Shown piece after piece: positions 52,162-60,517 of a stretch of DNA of 64,000 nt. The translations under genes were made by a program, and so were the position numbers. The stretch comes from JBCAXA01 sp039183535 (GTDB lineage: Bacteria; Pseudomonadota; Gammaproteobacteria; Steroidobacterales; Woeseiaceae). The notes under the pieces were generated by a model. The model searched no databases. It was not told the DNA's origin and saw only the letters and a program-made list of their open reading frames with translations. The DNA is taken from contig JBCDBO010000010.1 in the NCBI GenBank assembly GCA_039183535.1, positions 7,273 through 71,272 of the forward strand, in the 5' to 3' direction. Numbering within the stretch: position 1 is the first letter of the stretch; every line of letters starts with the position of its first letter.

Positions 52162-53223
52162 TTAATATTCGTACAGCGACAACAGCGCCAGTCCACGCAC
52201 CGCATCGCGCACCTCAATTCGCTCAGACTGCGGCATCGGGATTAAGCCCCGGTCCGTCAAATACCCTTCCTCGCCCCAGGCGCGCTCGCTCGTAAACTCT
52301 TTTAGAAAACCTTCAATACCCGGAATGACACCGACGTGTGCGCGCTTGACGTAAAAATACAAAGGTCGCGAAACTGGATACTCACCGCCGGCGATGGAAT
52401 CGAATGTCGGCACCACCCCGTTCATCGCGGCACCCTGCACTTTATCGCTGTTCTGCTCTAAAAAGCTGTAGCCGAAAATCCCCAGTGCATTTGGATTGGC
52501 ATTCAGTTTCTGCACGATCAAGTTATCGTTCTCGCCGGTCTCGACAAACACGCCGTCCTCGCGGATAGCGTGACAAACCGCTTTGAATCGATCCGGATCA
52601 GTTTTTTTCAGCGCCTTGATGCCCGAGAACTGCTGACACCCGCCTTCCATAGCCAGTTCGACGAACGCATCTCGGGTCCCCGAGGTTGGTGGCGGACCCA
52701 TAATCTCAATGCGTGTATCGGGATACGCTGGGTTGATATCGCTCCATCGCGTGTGGGGATTCTCAACCAGCTCGGCCGACTCGGGCGTGCGTGGCACCAA
52801 CTTAGCGAGCGCGAGATAAATCTCGGCGAGGGTAAGATCGACGGGCGGCGCACTGTTCGCATTGGCAAGCACAATCCCGTCATAGCCGATTTTCACCTCG
52901 ACGATATCGCGCACGCCTGCCTGTCGGCAGCTCTTGACCTCAGACAGCTTGATGCGGCGTGACGAGTTGGTCACATCGGGAAATCCGACGCCGACCCCCG
53001 AACAGAATAGCTTGAAGCCGCCGCCCGAGCCCGTTGATTCAACCGTCGGCGTTTTGCCGAAGAAACGGCCAAAGCGTTCCGCGACAACGGTGGAAAAAGG
53101 GAATACCGTTGAAGAGCCGACGATCGAGATATAATCCCGAGCGCGTTGGGCCTCTGCCAGTGGGCTAGACAGCAACGTGATGGCGGCAGCGACGGCCGCG
53201 GCTGCGTTTCTCGACCTCAACAA
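52162..53223 (-). CDS. pstS: Phosphate-binding periplasmic protein PstS
   Basis: 353 residues. Signal peptide (AAAAVAAAITLLSSPLAEA) then SIVGSSTVFPFSTVVAERF, the phosphate-binding opening of this family, and ESTGSGGGFKLFC. No lipobox, so probably a soluble periplasmic protein. The start is TTG at 53223, supported by CAGGAGG 5-6 bases upstream; a second TTG follows directly. It is transcribed away from dapE. An 11-base CTTTCATAAAT in the upstream gap resembles one PhoB half-site, but no second half follows. Confidence 0.94.
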   Translation of the reverse strand: MLRSRNAAAAVAAAITLLSSPLAEAQRARDYISIVGSSTVFPFSTVVAERFGRFFGKTPTVESTGSGGGFKLFCSGVGVGFPDVTNSSRRIKLSEVKSCRQAGVRDIVEVKIGYDGIVLANANSAPPVDLTLAEIYLALAKLVPRTPESAELVENPHTRWSDINPAYPDTRIEIMGPPPTSGTRDAFVELAMEGGCQQFSGIKALKKTDPDRFKAVCHAIREDGVFVETGENDNLIVQKLNANPNALGIFGYSFLEQNSDKVQGAAMNGVVPTFDSIAGGEYPVSRPLYFYVKRAHVGVIPGIEGFLKEFTSERAWGEEGYLTDRGLIPMPQSERIEVRDAVRGLALLSLYEY

Positions 53224-53307
53224 CCCGACCTCCTGACGCTCGGCTGACCGCGTGCGCGGGATTTATGAAAGATACCCTATCCTCCAACCAGCGAGTATTA
53301 CGGAATT

Positions 53308-54471
53308 GTGAAAGTGGCCACCAACCCCGCCAGCAACCCCCGCCGTAGCCCGGCGGTAGAACTGACCGAAGCGCTGATCCGCCGCCGCTCGATAACCCCC
53401 GAGGACGCCGGCTGCCAGGACCTCATTGGCGAACGCCTTGCCAGAGCCGGGTTTGAGCTGGAATCGATGCGCTTCAACGAGACCGACAACCTGTGGGCGC
53501 GGCGCGGCCGGTCCGGGCCGGTGTTATGTTTCGCAGGCCACACCGACGTTGTCCCGCCAGGCGACGATGCCGCCTGGCAAACCGACCCTTTCGACCCGGT
53601 ACACCGCGATGGCTGGCTGTACGGTCGGGGCGCTGCCGATATGAAAGCGAGCTTGGCTGCCATGGTCGTCGCTGTGGAGCGATTCGTCGCGCAACATCCG
53701 GACGTCAATGGCAGCCTTGCATTTCTGATTACCAGCGATGAGGAAGGGCCAGCGCGCGACGGAACAAAACGCGTTATCGAAACGCTGAACGAACGCGCGG
53801 AAAAAATCGACTGGTGCGTCGTCGGCGAGCCCTCAAGCAAAGATCGATTGGGCGATACGATCCGCATCGGTCGGCGTGGCTCGTTGAGTGGCATGTTGAC
53901 CGTGCGCGGTATTCAAGGACACGTCGCCTACCCACAGCTCGCTCGTAACCCGATCCACGACGTCGCGCCACTGCTAAGCGAGTTGGCAGAGCGCCAATGG
54001 GACAACGGTAACGCCGCTTTCCCGCCAACCAGTTTTCAGATCGTGCGCATCCATGCCGATGCTGGCGCGCCCAATGTCATCCCAGGGGAACTCGCCGTAC
54101 GATTTAACTTTCGCTACTCAACAGAATGGCACCACAACGACTTGCAGCGCGAAGTTGCAACGATGCTCGAACGCCACGACCTCGATGCCGAACTGAACTG
54201 GCATTTGTCCGGAGAGCCGTTCCTCACCCGCGAGACCACACTGATTGACGCCGTCGAAACCGCTTTGCAGCGGCGTCTGAACATCGCGCCGGAGCGCTCG
54301 ACCGGTGGCGGTACGTCAGACGGTCGCTTCATCGCACCGGCCGGCGTCGAAGTGGTCGAGCTCGGTCCGGTCAACGCGACGATCCACAAAGTCAACGAAC
54401 GGGTTGCCATTGCCGATGTCGACGCCCTGGCCGACGTCTATGAACAGACGATTGCCGAACTGCTAGGTTGA
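53308..54471 (+). CDS. dapE: Succinyl-diaminopimelate desuccinylase
   Basis: 387 residues (E. coli 375). Di-zinc M20 peptidase-fold enzyme of lysine/diaminopimelate synthesis. Metal ligands and the catalytic Glu are in CFAGHTDVVPPGD, LYGRGAADMK and ITSDEEGPA; the dimerisation domain includes GIQGHVAYPQLARNP. The start is GTG at 53308, with another GTG two codons on. Divergent from pstS; its end overlaps dsbB by 9 bases. Confidence 0.97.
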   Translation: MKVATNPASNPRRSPAVELTEALIRRRSITPEDAGCQDLIGERLARAGFELESMRFNETDNLWARRGRSGPVLCFAGHTDVVPPGDDAAWQTDPFDPVHRDGWLYGRGAADMKASLAAMVVAVERFVAQHPDVNGSLAFLITSDEEGPARDGTKRVIETLNERAEKIDWCVVGEPSSKDRLGDTIRIGRRGSLSGMLTVRGIQGHVAYPQLARNPIHDVAPLLSELAERQWDNGNAAFPPTSFQIVRIHADAGAPNVIPGELAVRFNFRYSTEWHHNDLQREVATMLERHDLDAELNWHLSGEPFLTRETTLIDAVETALQRRLNIAPERSTGGGTSDGRFIAPAGVEVVELGPVNATIHKVNERVAIADVDALADVYEQTIAELLG

Positions 54472-54957
54472 GCGCGCCGGGAGTAGCCAATTTGCCCAGA
54501 CGCCCGCGACCCCCAGCGCCACGGCCGCGATAACCACCCAGACCGGCATGCTGAAGCCGAGCAACGTCCAATCAACCTCCGCGCATTCGCCGGAACCTGT
54601 GAATACGAGCCGCAACACATCGAGGAACGGGGTCGTTTCAAGCAAAAAGTCGAGACCAGCACCGCAGGCCGGCACCTGATCAGCCGGAAGGTTCTGGAGG
54701 TACACGTGGCGCCCTGCTACAGCGATCGTCGAGCCTGCCGCCAATACGACGCCCAGTACGTAGACGTAGCGAGCGCCGCCGGGCGGATTGTGCAGCGCCG
54801 CGAGCAGGAACACACCACCCAAGGCGATGACGCCAACGCGTTGAAACACGCACAACGGACACGGCTCGTAGCCGAGCACGTGCTGCGAATACAACGCGTA
54901 CGCCATGAGGCCCGTGCAGGCGATCAAACCAACCAAGTTGGCGATACGGCGAGTCAC
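54463..54957 (-). CDS. dsbB: Disulfide bond formation protein DsbB
   Basis: 164 residues with four transmembrane helices. Re-oxidises DsbA with quinone. Both redox pairs are present: CPLC in the first periplasmic loop (GYEPCPLCVFQR), and the second-loop cysteines in VPACGAGLDF and GSGECAEV. The conserved start is the GTG at 54957; the long frame to 55098 runs back into phoU. It follows phoU by 13 bases. Confidence 0.94.
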   Translation of the reverse strand: MTRRIANLVGLIACTGLMAYALYSQHVLGYEPCPLCVFQRVGVIALGGVFLLAALHNPPGGARYVYVLGVVLAAGSTIAVAGRHVYLQNLPADQVPACGAGLDFLLETTPFLDVLRLVFTGSGECAEVDWTLLGFSMPVWVVIAAVALGVAGVWANWLLPARST

Positions 54958-54970
54958 CGCAAAAAGTCCA

Positions 54971-55708
54971 CTATCGCTCTGGCGACTGGCTAGGCGACGT
55001 CGACTCGGTAATCGCCGCAATACTGTCCTCGGTATGACGAACGTCTTTGCCGAGAACCATGTAAACCACATACTCGGCAATGTTCTTCGCATGATCACCG
55101 ATGCGTTCGAGAGAACGTGCCGTCCACGTCACATTCATCACCCGCTTGATCGTTCGCGGGTCTTCCATCATGAACGTAATGCACTGGCGTTGGACGAGCT
55201 CATATTCCTCGTCGACCCGCTCATCCTCACGGATCACCGCTGCCGCGGCATCGACATCGAGACGCGCGAACGCGTTCATCGCATCACGGACCATCGTCCG
55301 AACATGTTGACCCAGGTTCTTCAATTCGCGGTACGAGCCCGGCGGGCGATCCATGGCAGCGAGTTTCGTCGCCAGAAAACCGATTTTCTCCGCCTCATCG
55401 CCGATGCGTTCCAAATCGGTAATCGTTTTGATGACGGCAAAGATAAGGCGTAAATCGCCAGCGGCCGGTCCGCGGATCGCAAGAATACGACTGCACTCCT
55501 CGTCGATGGCAACTTCCATACGATTCACTTTGAAATCGTCGTGCGAGACCTTGTGGCCCAGCTCCGAGTCGCCGGAAACGACCGCATCGATCGCGCGCTC
55601 CAACTGCGTCTCGACCAGGCCGCCCATGGCGAGCACCTGGCTGCGAAGCTCTTCCAAGTCTTTGTTGAAGCGTCGCGAAATGTGATGATTGATATCAGTC
55701 GTTTGCAC
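54971..55708 (-). CDS. phoU: Phosphate signalling protein PhoU
   Basis: 245 residues, two repeats of a three-helix bundle. Metal-binding motifs of the E/D-x-x-x-D type are present (RIGDEAEKIGFLAT and ERIGDHAKNIAEYVVY). PhoU relays Pst transport status to PhoR. The GTG at 55708 has AAGGAG 7 bases upstream. phoU is beside phoR rather than at the end of pstSCAB, as seen in several non-enteric groups. Confidence 0.96.
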   Translation of the reverse strand: MQTTDINHHISRRFNKDLEELRSQVLAMGGLVETQLERAIDAVVSGDSELGHKVSHDDFKVNRMEVAIDEECSRILAIRGPAAGDLRLIFAVIKTITDLERIGDEAEKIGFLATKLAAMDRPPGSYRELKNLGQHVRTMVRDAMNAFARLDVDAAAAVIREDERVDEEYELVQRQCITFMMEDPRTIKRVMNVTWTARSLERIGDHAKNIAEYVVYMVLGKDVRHTEDSIAAITESTSPSQSPER

Positions 55709-55721
55709 AGTCGATCTCCTT

Positions 55722-55739
55722 GGCACCGAGCGCGGTGCC
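55722..55739 (-). repeat. Short perfect hairpin just before phoU
   Basis: GGCACCG and CGGTGCC (7 base pairs) around a 4-base loop, directly upstream of the phoU Shine-Dalgarno. The adjoining segment 55750-55784 is AT-rich compared with the rest of the window and could hold a promoter for phoU separate from phoBR. Confidence 0.35.
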
Positions 55740-55784
55740 GACTTGCACGTTCGTTAAGAGCATAACATTCATAAAAATAAACAG

Positions 55785-57128
55785 TTACAGCGGATCTGTG
55801 GCCGTGACCGGGGCGTTTTGCTCACGCTCATCATCGATCTCGCACAGGCGCTGCTCCGGAAATAGGCAACTAAACGTCGACCCCGTCCCCAACCGACTCT
55901 TAATATGCAGCTCGGCGTCGTGCCGGTTGAGTGCGTGCTTCACAATAGCGAGACCCAAGCCGATCCCGCCCGCATGACGACTTCGACCGCGATCGGAGCG
56001 AAAAAATCGTTCTGTCAGGCGAGGAATATCCGCCTCGGCGATTCCCTCGCCGGTGTCGATGACTGCGAACTCCGCACCGCCCTCGTCCAACAGGCGCCAG
56101 CAGAGCGTTACGTTGCCCTCGGGCGGCGTATAGCGAAGCGCATTCTGGAACAAATTCAAGACGACCGACTCGAGCACCGACTGATTCCCGCGGATCGCTT
56201 TCGCCGTGTCGATCCGAAGCTCGACACTGGGGTGTAGCATACTGTCGGGCGCGCTAGCCGCTGTGCGCCGAATGATCTCCGCGAAGTCGATACACTGCTC
56301 ATCGGCCAGCGACGAGTCCGATTCAAGCCGGGACAGCTTCAGTAAATCGGTAATGATCGCGAGCATCCGCGCAGCCTGCGAGCGCATCTCGCCGACCGGC
56401 CGTAACCACGGTTCCGGCAAATCCGGCTCGTCGGACATCGCATCGAGATAGCCGGCGATCACCGTCAACGGTGTGCGCAACTCGTGCGATGCGTTCGCGA
56501 CAAAATCGCGCCGCATTCGGGCGAGCTGCGTCTGCTCGGTAATGTCACGAACCAGTAGCATCCAGTCATCGCCGCCATAAGGAACAATCCGTAGCGACAA
56601 AAACGAGCCTTCGAGCACCGGCGACGGCAACACTAACGTCTGCGACGAATCTCGTTCATTGAGGTAAGCGATAAAATCGGGATGACGCACGAGGTTGTCG
56701 ATACGCTGGCCGCGATCGCGTTTCGCTTTAAGGCCAAGATTGCGCCGTGCCGCGCGGTTGTAGCGGACGATTTCGAACGTATTGGTCAGCGAGACGACAC
56801 CATCGGGTAGCGCATTGGTCGAATTGCGAACCTCTTTGAGCAGCGAGCGGTAGGCCTTCTTCGACTTTCGTAAACGTTGATGGACGTGATCGATGCGCGC
56901 CAAGGTCCGAGCCCATAAGCCGGTGCCATCCGGGACCGTCACCGTTTTCGACCGCGGCGTCGCTAGCTCGGATTCCAAGCGAATCAAGTGGTACAGATGG
57001 AACCAGATAGACACCAGTGCGGCAACGAACAAGCCAGCAAACAATTGTTCGAAATACAGCCCGATCAGCCCTCCGAGTATCAGCAAGGCTCCGAGACGAA
57101 CAAGAACAAACAGCCAAGCGCCGCTCAA
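55785..57128 (-). CDS. phoR: Phosphate regulon sensor histidine kinase PhoR
   Basis: 447 residues. Two N-terminal transmembrane helices with almost no periplasmic loop, a linker helix, a PAS domain (about 100-195, LPDGVVSLTNTFEIVRYN), HisKA with the phospho-His at residue 215 (NASHELRTPLTVI), and HATPase_c (NLFQNALRYTPPEGN, GEGIAEADIPRLTERFFR, GIGLGLAIVKH). This is standard for PhoR. It follows phoB by 6 bases. Confidence 0.97.
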   Translation of the reverse strand: MSGAWLFVLVRLGALLILGGLIGLYFEQLFAGLFVAALVSIWFHLYHLIRLESELATPRSKTVTVPDGTGLWARTLARIDHVHQRLRKSKKAYRSLLKEVRNSTNALPDGVVSLTNTFEIVRYNRAARRNLGLKAKRDRGQRIDNLVRHPDFIAYLNERDSSQTLVLPSPVLEGSFLSLRIVPYGGDDWMLLVRDITEQTQLARMRRDFVANASHELRTPLTVIAGYLDAMSDEPDLPEPWLRPVGEMRSQAARMLAIITDLLKLSRLESDSSLADEQCIDFAEIIRRTAASAPDSMLHPSVELRIDTAKAIRGNQSVLESVVLNLFQNALRYTPPEGNVTLCWRLLDEGGAEFAVIDTGEGIAEADIPRLTERFFRSDRGRSRHAGGIGLGLAIVKHALNRHDAELHIKSRLGTGSTFSCLFPEQRLCEIDDEREQNAPVTATDPL

Positions 57129-57134
57129 GCCGCT

Positions 57135-57827
57135 CTATCCCCGCCGGTTGGACATACGATAACCCGCGCCGCGCACAGTTTGAATCACCGAATCTAAGTC
57201 GAACGTCTCAAGCGCTTTGCGCAAACGCCGGATGTGCACATCGACGGTCCGTTCCTCGACATAAACGTTCGCGCCCCAGACACGATCGAGAAGCTGCGAT
57301 CGGCTGTAAACACGTTCGGGGTGCGACATTAAGAACTTCAACAATCGGTACTCGGTCGGACCGAGTGGAATGTCGTTGTCGCCGGCTGACACGCGATGGC
57401 TGCTCGGGTCGAGCGTTATGCCGCCGAGTTCGATCACCGAATCGGTCCGGCCGCTTGTTCGCCGCAGCACGGCCTCGATCCGTGCGACCAGCTCGCGGGC
57501 AGCGAACGGTTTACTGACGTAATCGTCCGCACCGCTCTCAAGGCCGGTGACCTTATCGCTTTCGGTAGCGCGTGCGGTCAGCATAATGACGGCAAGGTCG
57601 GTGTAGCGATCGTCACGCTTGAGAAAACGCGTAAACTCAAGACCGCTCATGTCTGGCAGCATCCAGTCGATTAACGCGAGATCGACACTGTGATTCGCTA
57701 AGGCTTCGCGAGCTTCCGCGCAATCCGCCGCTTCGATCAGATCGTACCCGGCTCGCTGCAAGTGGAACACGATCATGGAACGAACAGCGGGCTCGTCTTC
57801 CAACACGAGTATGCTTTTGCCCGACAC
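57135..57827 (-). CDS. phoB: Phosphate regulon response regulator PhoB
   Basis: 230 residues. Receiver domain with acidic pocket (LVLEDEPA), phospho-acceptor Asp54 (ALIDWMLPDMSG) and Lys in VSKPFAARELVAR. The OmpR/PhoB winged helix covers about residues 130-228 (LGPTEYRLLKFLMSHPERVYSR, VDVHIRRLRKAL). The start is GTG at 57827. The 51-base gap to tsaB shows no clear Pho box. Confidence 0.98.
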   Translation of the reverse strand: MSGKSILVLEDEPAVRSMIVFHLQRAGYDLIEAADCAEAREALANHSVDLALIDWMLPDMSGLEFTRFLKRDDRYTDLAVIMLTARATESDKVTGLESGADDYVSKPFAARELVARIEAVLRRTSGRTDSVIELGGITLDPSSHRVSAGDNDIPLGPTEYRLLKFLMSHPERVYSRSQLLDRVWGANVYVEERTVDVHIRRLRKALETFDLDSVIQTVRGAGYRMSNRRG

Positions 57828-57878
57828 GGAATTAATCCCAAGCGAATGCCGACGGGCGCTATTAGAACAGGCTTAGCG

Positions 57879-58532
57879 CTATCTGACTACCGAGTCACGC
57901 AGGTAGCGCGCAGTGGCGTTTTCTGCCGCGACGGTCTCACCGCGGGCGAACGCCGCCGTTGCGAGTTGCAGCACGTCGACGGCATACGGCCAGCGCGCGA
58001 CTCGTGCGATCGCCGCCGTATGCGCCTTGAGTTCCGCGACGCGCTCCCAGGCATCGCCGGCGAGCACCGCGCCGCGCGGCACAGCCACCGCGGCGGGTGC
58101 AACGAGCGCATCCGCAATCGATGCCTGCGCCAATCCGTCGGTACCGCGTCGGTAGTGCCCGACGTAGACCTCGTTCATTCGCGCATCTTGGGCCACAACT
58201 ACGTCGTTGGCGGACGATTCGTCGAACGCACGTTGCGCGACGGCCGCTAACGAAGACACGGGTACGAGTGGCTTATCAAGCGCAAATCCAAGTCCTTGCG
58301 CGACCGAAATACCGAGCCTGACACCGGTAAAACTGCCCGGACCACTGCCGATTGCGATGGCGCTAAGATGCATTGGTGAGAGGCCGGCGGCGGCCAGTAA
58401 TTCGTCGATCATCGCGATGACCGCCCGGCTCGCCTTCTGATCGTCCTCGCGGTGGACAGCATGCAGCACTCCGGCATGACTGATCGCGACGCTACAGGCT
58501 GGCGATGACGTATCGATGGCCAACAGATTCAT
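57879..58532 (-). CDS. tsaB: tRNA threonylcarbamoyladenosine biosynthesis protein TsaB
   Basis: 217 residues. ASKHA-fold partner of TsaD in making t6A37. LAIDTSSPACSVAI opens it, and GSGPGSFTGVRLGISVAQGL is the family signature. The ATG at 58532 overlaps the upstream helicase stop (ATGA); the longer frame to 58664 is inside the helicase gene. Confidence 0.97.
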   Translation of the reverse strand: MNLLAIDTSSPACSVAISHAGVLHAVHREDDQKASRAVIAMIDELLAAAGLSPMHLSAIAIGSGPGSFTGVRLGISVAQGLGFALDKPLVPVSSLAAVAQRAFDESSANDVVVAQDARMNEVYVGHYRRGTDGLAQASIADALVAPAAVAVPRGAVLAGDAWERVAELKAHTAAIARVARWPYAVDVLQLATAAFARGETVAAENATARYLRDSVVR

Positions 58533-60472
58533 GCCGACACTCGCTCTGAGTCGAGCTCGCGGTAAAAGCTGCGCACCGCCGCAACGGTGCTTGCGACGGG
58601 CATCGGTGACAACGCATTCAGAAACACTCGGCCATAACCTTTGGCCGTCAACCGTGGGTCGCACAACGCGACAACACCGTAGTCACTGGCATCGCGAAGC
58701 AAGCGGCCAACACCCTGTTTGAGGGCCAGGACCGCTTGTGGCAGTTGATGCTCTGCAAACGCGTTCTCACCACGACGGCGATGATGTTCAATCCGCGCTT
58801 GCAACAACGGGTCGGCCGGCGATGCGAACGGCAACTTGTCGATCACCACGAGACTCAGCGCTTGACCCGGTACATCGACACCCTCCCAAAACGTACTCGT
58901 CGCGAGCAACACGGCGTTGCCGGCGCGACGAAACTGTCGCAACAAGGCATCGCGCGGCAACGTGCCTTGTACCAAAACCGGTCGACCGGCGACGCTGCTG
59001 GCGTTGCGTTTCAACCACGCGGCGGCCGCATTAAGAGCGCGATAACTGGTGAACAAAAAAAATGCCCCACCGCGAGTCAGCTTTAGCAACGGTGCGGTAT
59101 GCACCATCACCGCTTCTGGGTGATCTTTACTCGACGGCGCCGGCAAACCGGCGGGCAAGTACAGCAACGAGCGTTCGGCCAACGGATACGGACTCTCCAG
59201 CTTGACGGAGCGGGCATCGGTAAGCCCGAGCCGCTGCGCAAAATGCGTAAAATCCTCGTTGACCGCCAGTGTCGCCGACGTAAAGACCCAACTGGCTCCA
59301 CGCGCAGCGATCATCGCCGCCGTCATGTCGGCTGTATCCAATGGTGTTACGTGCAAACGCACGCCGCGCGGTCCAACATCGACCCAGCGTAAACCTTCGT
59401 AGCCATCGACATCGCCGAAGCGGCCAAGATCGACGATGCGTTCCCCACAACGTTGCACGGCATTCGCAAGGACAGACGATTGTTCGGCATAGGGTTCCAG
59501 GCACGCGATCAATGCCTGTAGCGCGGCCAACAAACCATCTAGTGCTGGGCGCAGCGTCACCTCAAACGGCGCAAACTCGTAACGACCGCGTTCATGCGGC
59601 GCCGCCGTACGCAGCTGCAACAGAGCTGTCGACGCAGCGGCGGTCGCTGCTGCCAGCGGCGGTCCACCGAGGGCAATGGCATCGACGGCCGCCTCGTCGA
59701 TCATCGCTGCCAACGCTACGGTGCTGATCGTCGTACCGAGAAACTGCCCAGCGATGTCGGGAAGCTGATGCGCCTCGTCGACGACGAACGCCTCGGCACC
59801 CGGCAGAAACTGATCGAAACCTGCCTCCTTCATCGCTAAGTCTGCCAGTAGCAAATGATGATTAACGACAACAACATCGGCGGCTTGCGCCTCACGCCGG
59901 GCACGAGTGACGAAACAGCGCTCGTAGTGCTCGCATTTCTGGCCGAGACAGTTATCGAGCGTCGACGTGACCGACGGCCAGACCGGTGAGTCCTCGGCAA
60001 CCGCATCGACCTCACCGCGGTCACCGCTGTCCGTTGCCTTTGACCATTTGCGGATCGTCGCGAGTTCTTCGGTATAGCGTCCGGCGACCTCACGCGTTGC
60101 AACGGAACCGAGACGCTCGATGCATAAGTAATTACCGCGTCCTTTCAATAAGGCAACAGTGACCGGTTGCCCCATCGCTTTACCGAGCGTCGGCAAATCC
60201 CGATGAAATAACTGATCCTGCAATGCACGCGTCCCGGTTGAGACGATCGCGCGCTTTCCGCTCGCAAGTAACGGCGCCAGATAGGCGAAGGTTTTGCCAG
60301 TGCCGGTGCCCGCTTCGATTAACAGCGTCTCGACCCGATCCAACGCAAGTTCAATCGTTTCGGCCATCAGCAACTGTTGATCGCGCGGATTGAACCCGGG
60401 CAGCACCTTTTGGAGCGGGCTCTCGGGACCCAGAATCTCGCGCGCGTCGACCATCGGCAAAATCATACGCAC
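58529..60472 (-). CDS. yoaA: YoaA/DinG-family Fe-S helicase
   Basis: Up to 647 residues. XPD-like 5'-3' DNA helicase. Walker A is in EAGTGTGKTFAYL and the DEAH box in AFVVDEAHQLPD. Four cysteines for the [4Fe-4S] cluster are seen: one in GRGNYLC and three in DNCLGQKCEHYERC. The C-terminal half has STFWEGVDVPG and QGVGRLLRDASD (motif VI). YoaA acts with the clamp-loader chi subunit in replication-gap repair in E. coli. The start may be any of three Met codons (60472, 60466, 60454). Confidence 0.94.
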   Translation of the reverse strand: MRMILPMVDAREILGPESPLQKVLPGFNPRDQQLLMAETIELALDRVETLLIEAGTGTGKTFAYLAPLLASGKRAIVSTGTRALQDQLFHRDLPTLGKAMGQPVTVALLKGRGNYLCIERLGSVATREVAGRYTEELATIRKWSKATDSGDRGEVDAVAEDSPVWPSVTSTLDNCLGQKCEHYERCFVTRARREAQAADVVVVNHHLLLADLAMKEAGFDQFLPGAEAFVVDEAHQLPDIAGQFLGTTISTVALAAMIDEAAVDAIALGGPPLAAATAAASTALLQLRTAAPHERGRYEFAPFEVTLRPALDGLLAALQALIACLEPYAEQSSVLANAVQRCGERIVDLGRFGDVDGYEGLRWVDVGPRGVRLHVTPLDTADMTAAMIAARGASWVFTSATLAVNEDFTHFAQRLGLTDARSVKLESPYPLAERSLLYLPAGLPAPSSKDHPEAVMVHTAPLLKLTRGGAFFLFTSYRALNAAAAWLKRNASSVAGRPVLVQGTLPRDALLRQFRRAGNAVLLATSTFWEGVDVPGQALSLVVIDKLPFASPADPLLQARIEHHRRRGENAFAEHQLPQAVLALKQGVGRLLRDASDYGVVALCDPRLTAKGYGRVFLNALSPMPVASTVAAVRSFYRELDSERVSA

Positions 60473-60517
60473 ACGGCCGCACCGCGCACAACGCGATTCT
60501 GCGACGAATCAGGACTT

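Noticed and set aside
53224..53307. PhoB box upstream of pstS
   Set aside because: Only one 11-base half-site (CTTTCATAAAT on the minus strand) is seen; the adjacent 11 bases do not match, so I did not list it as a feature.
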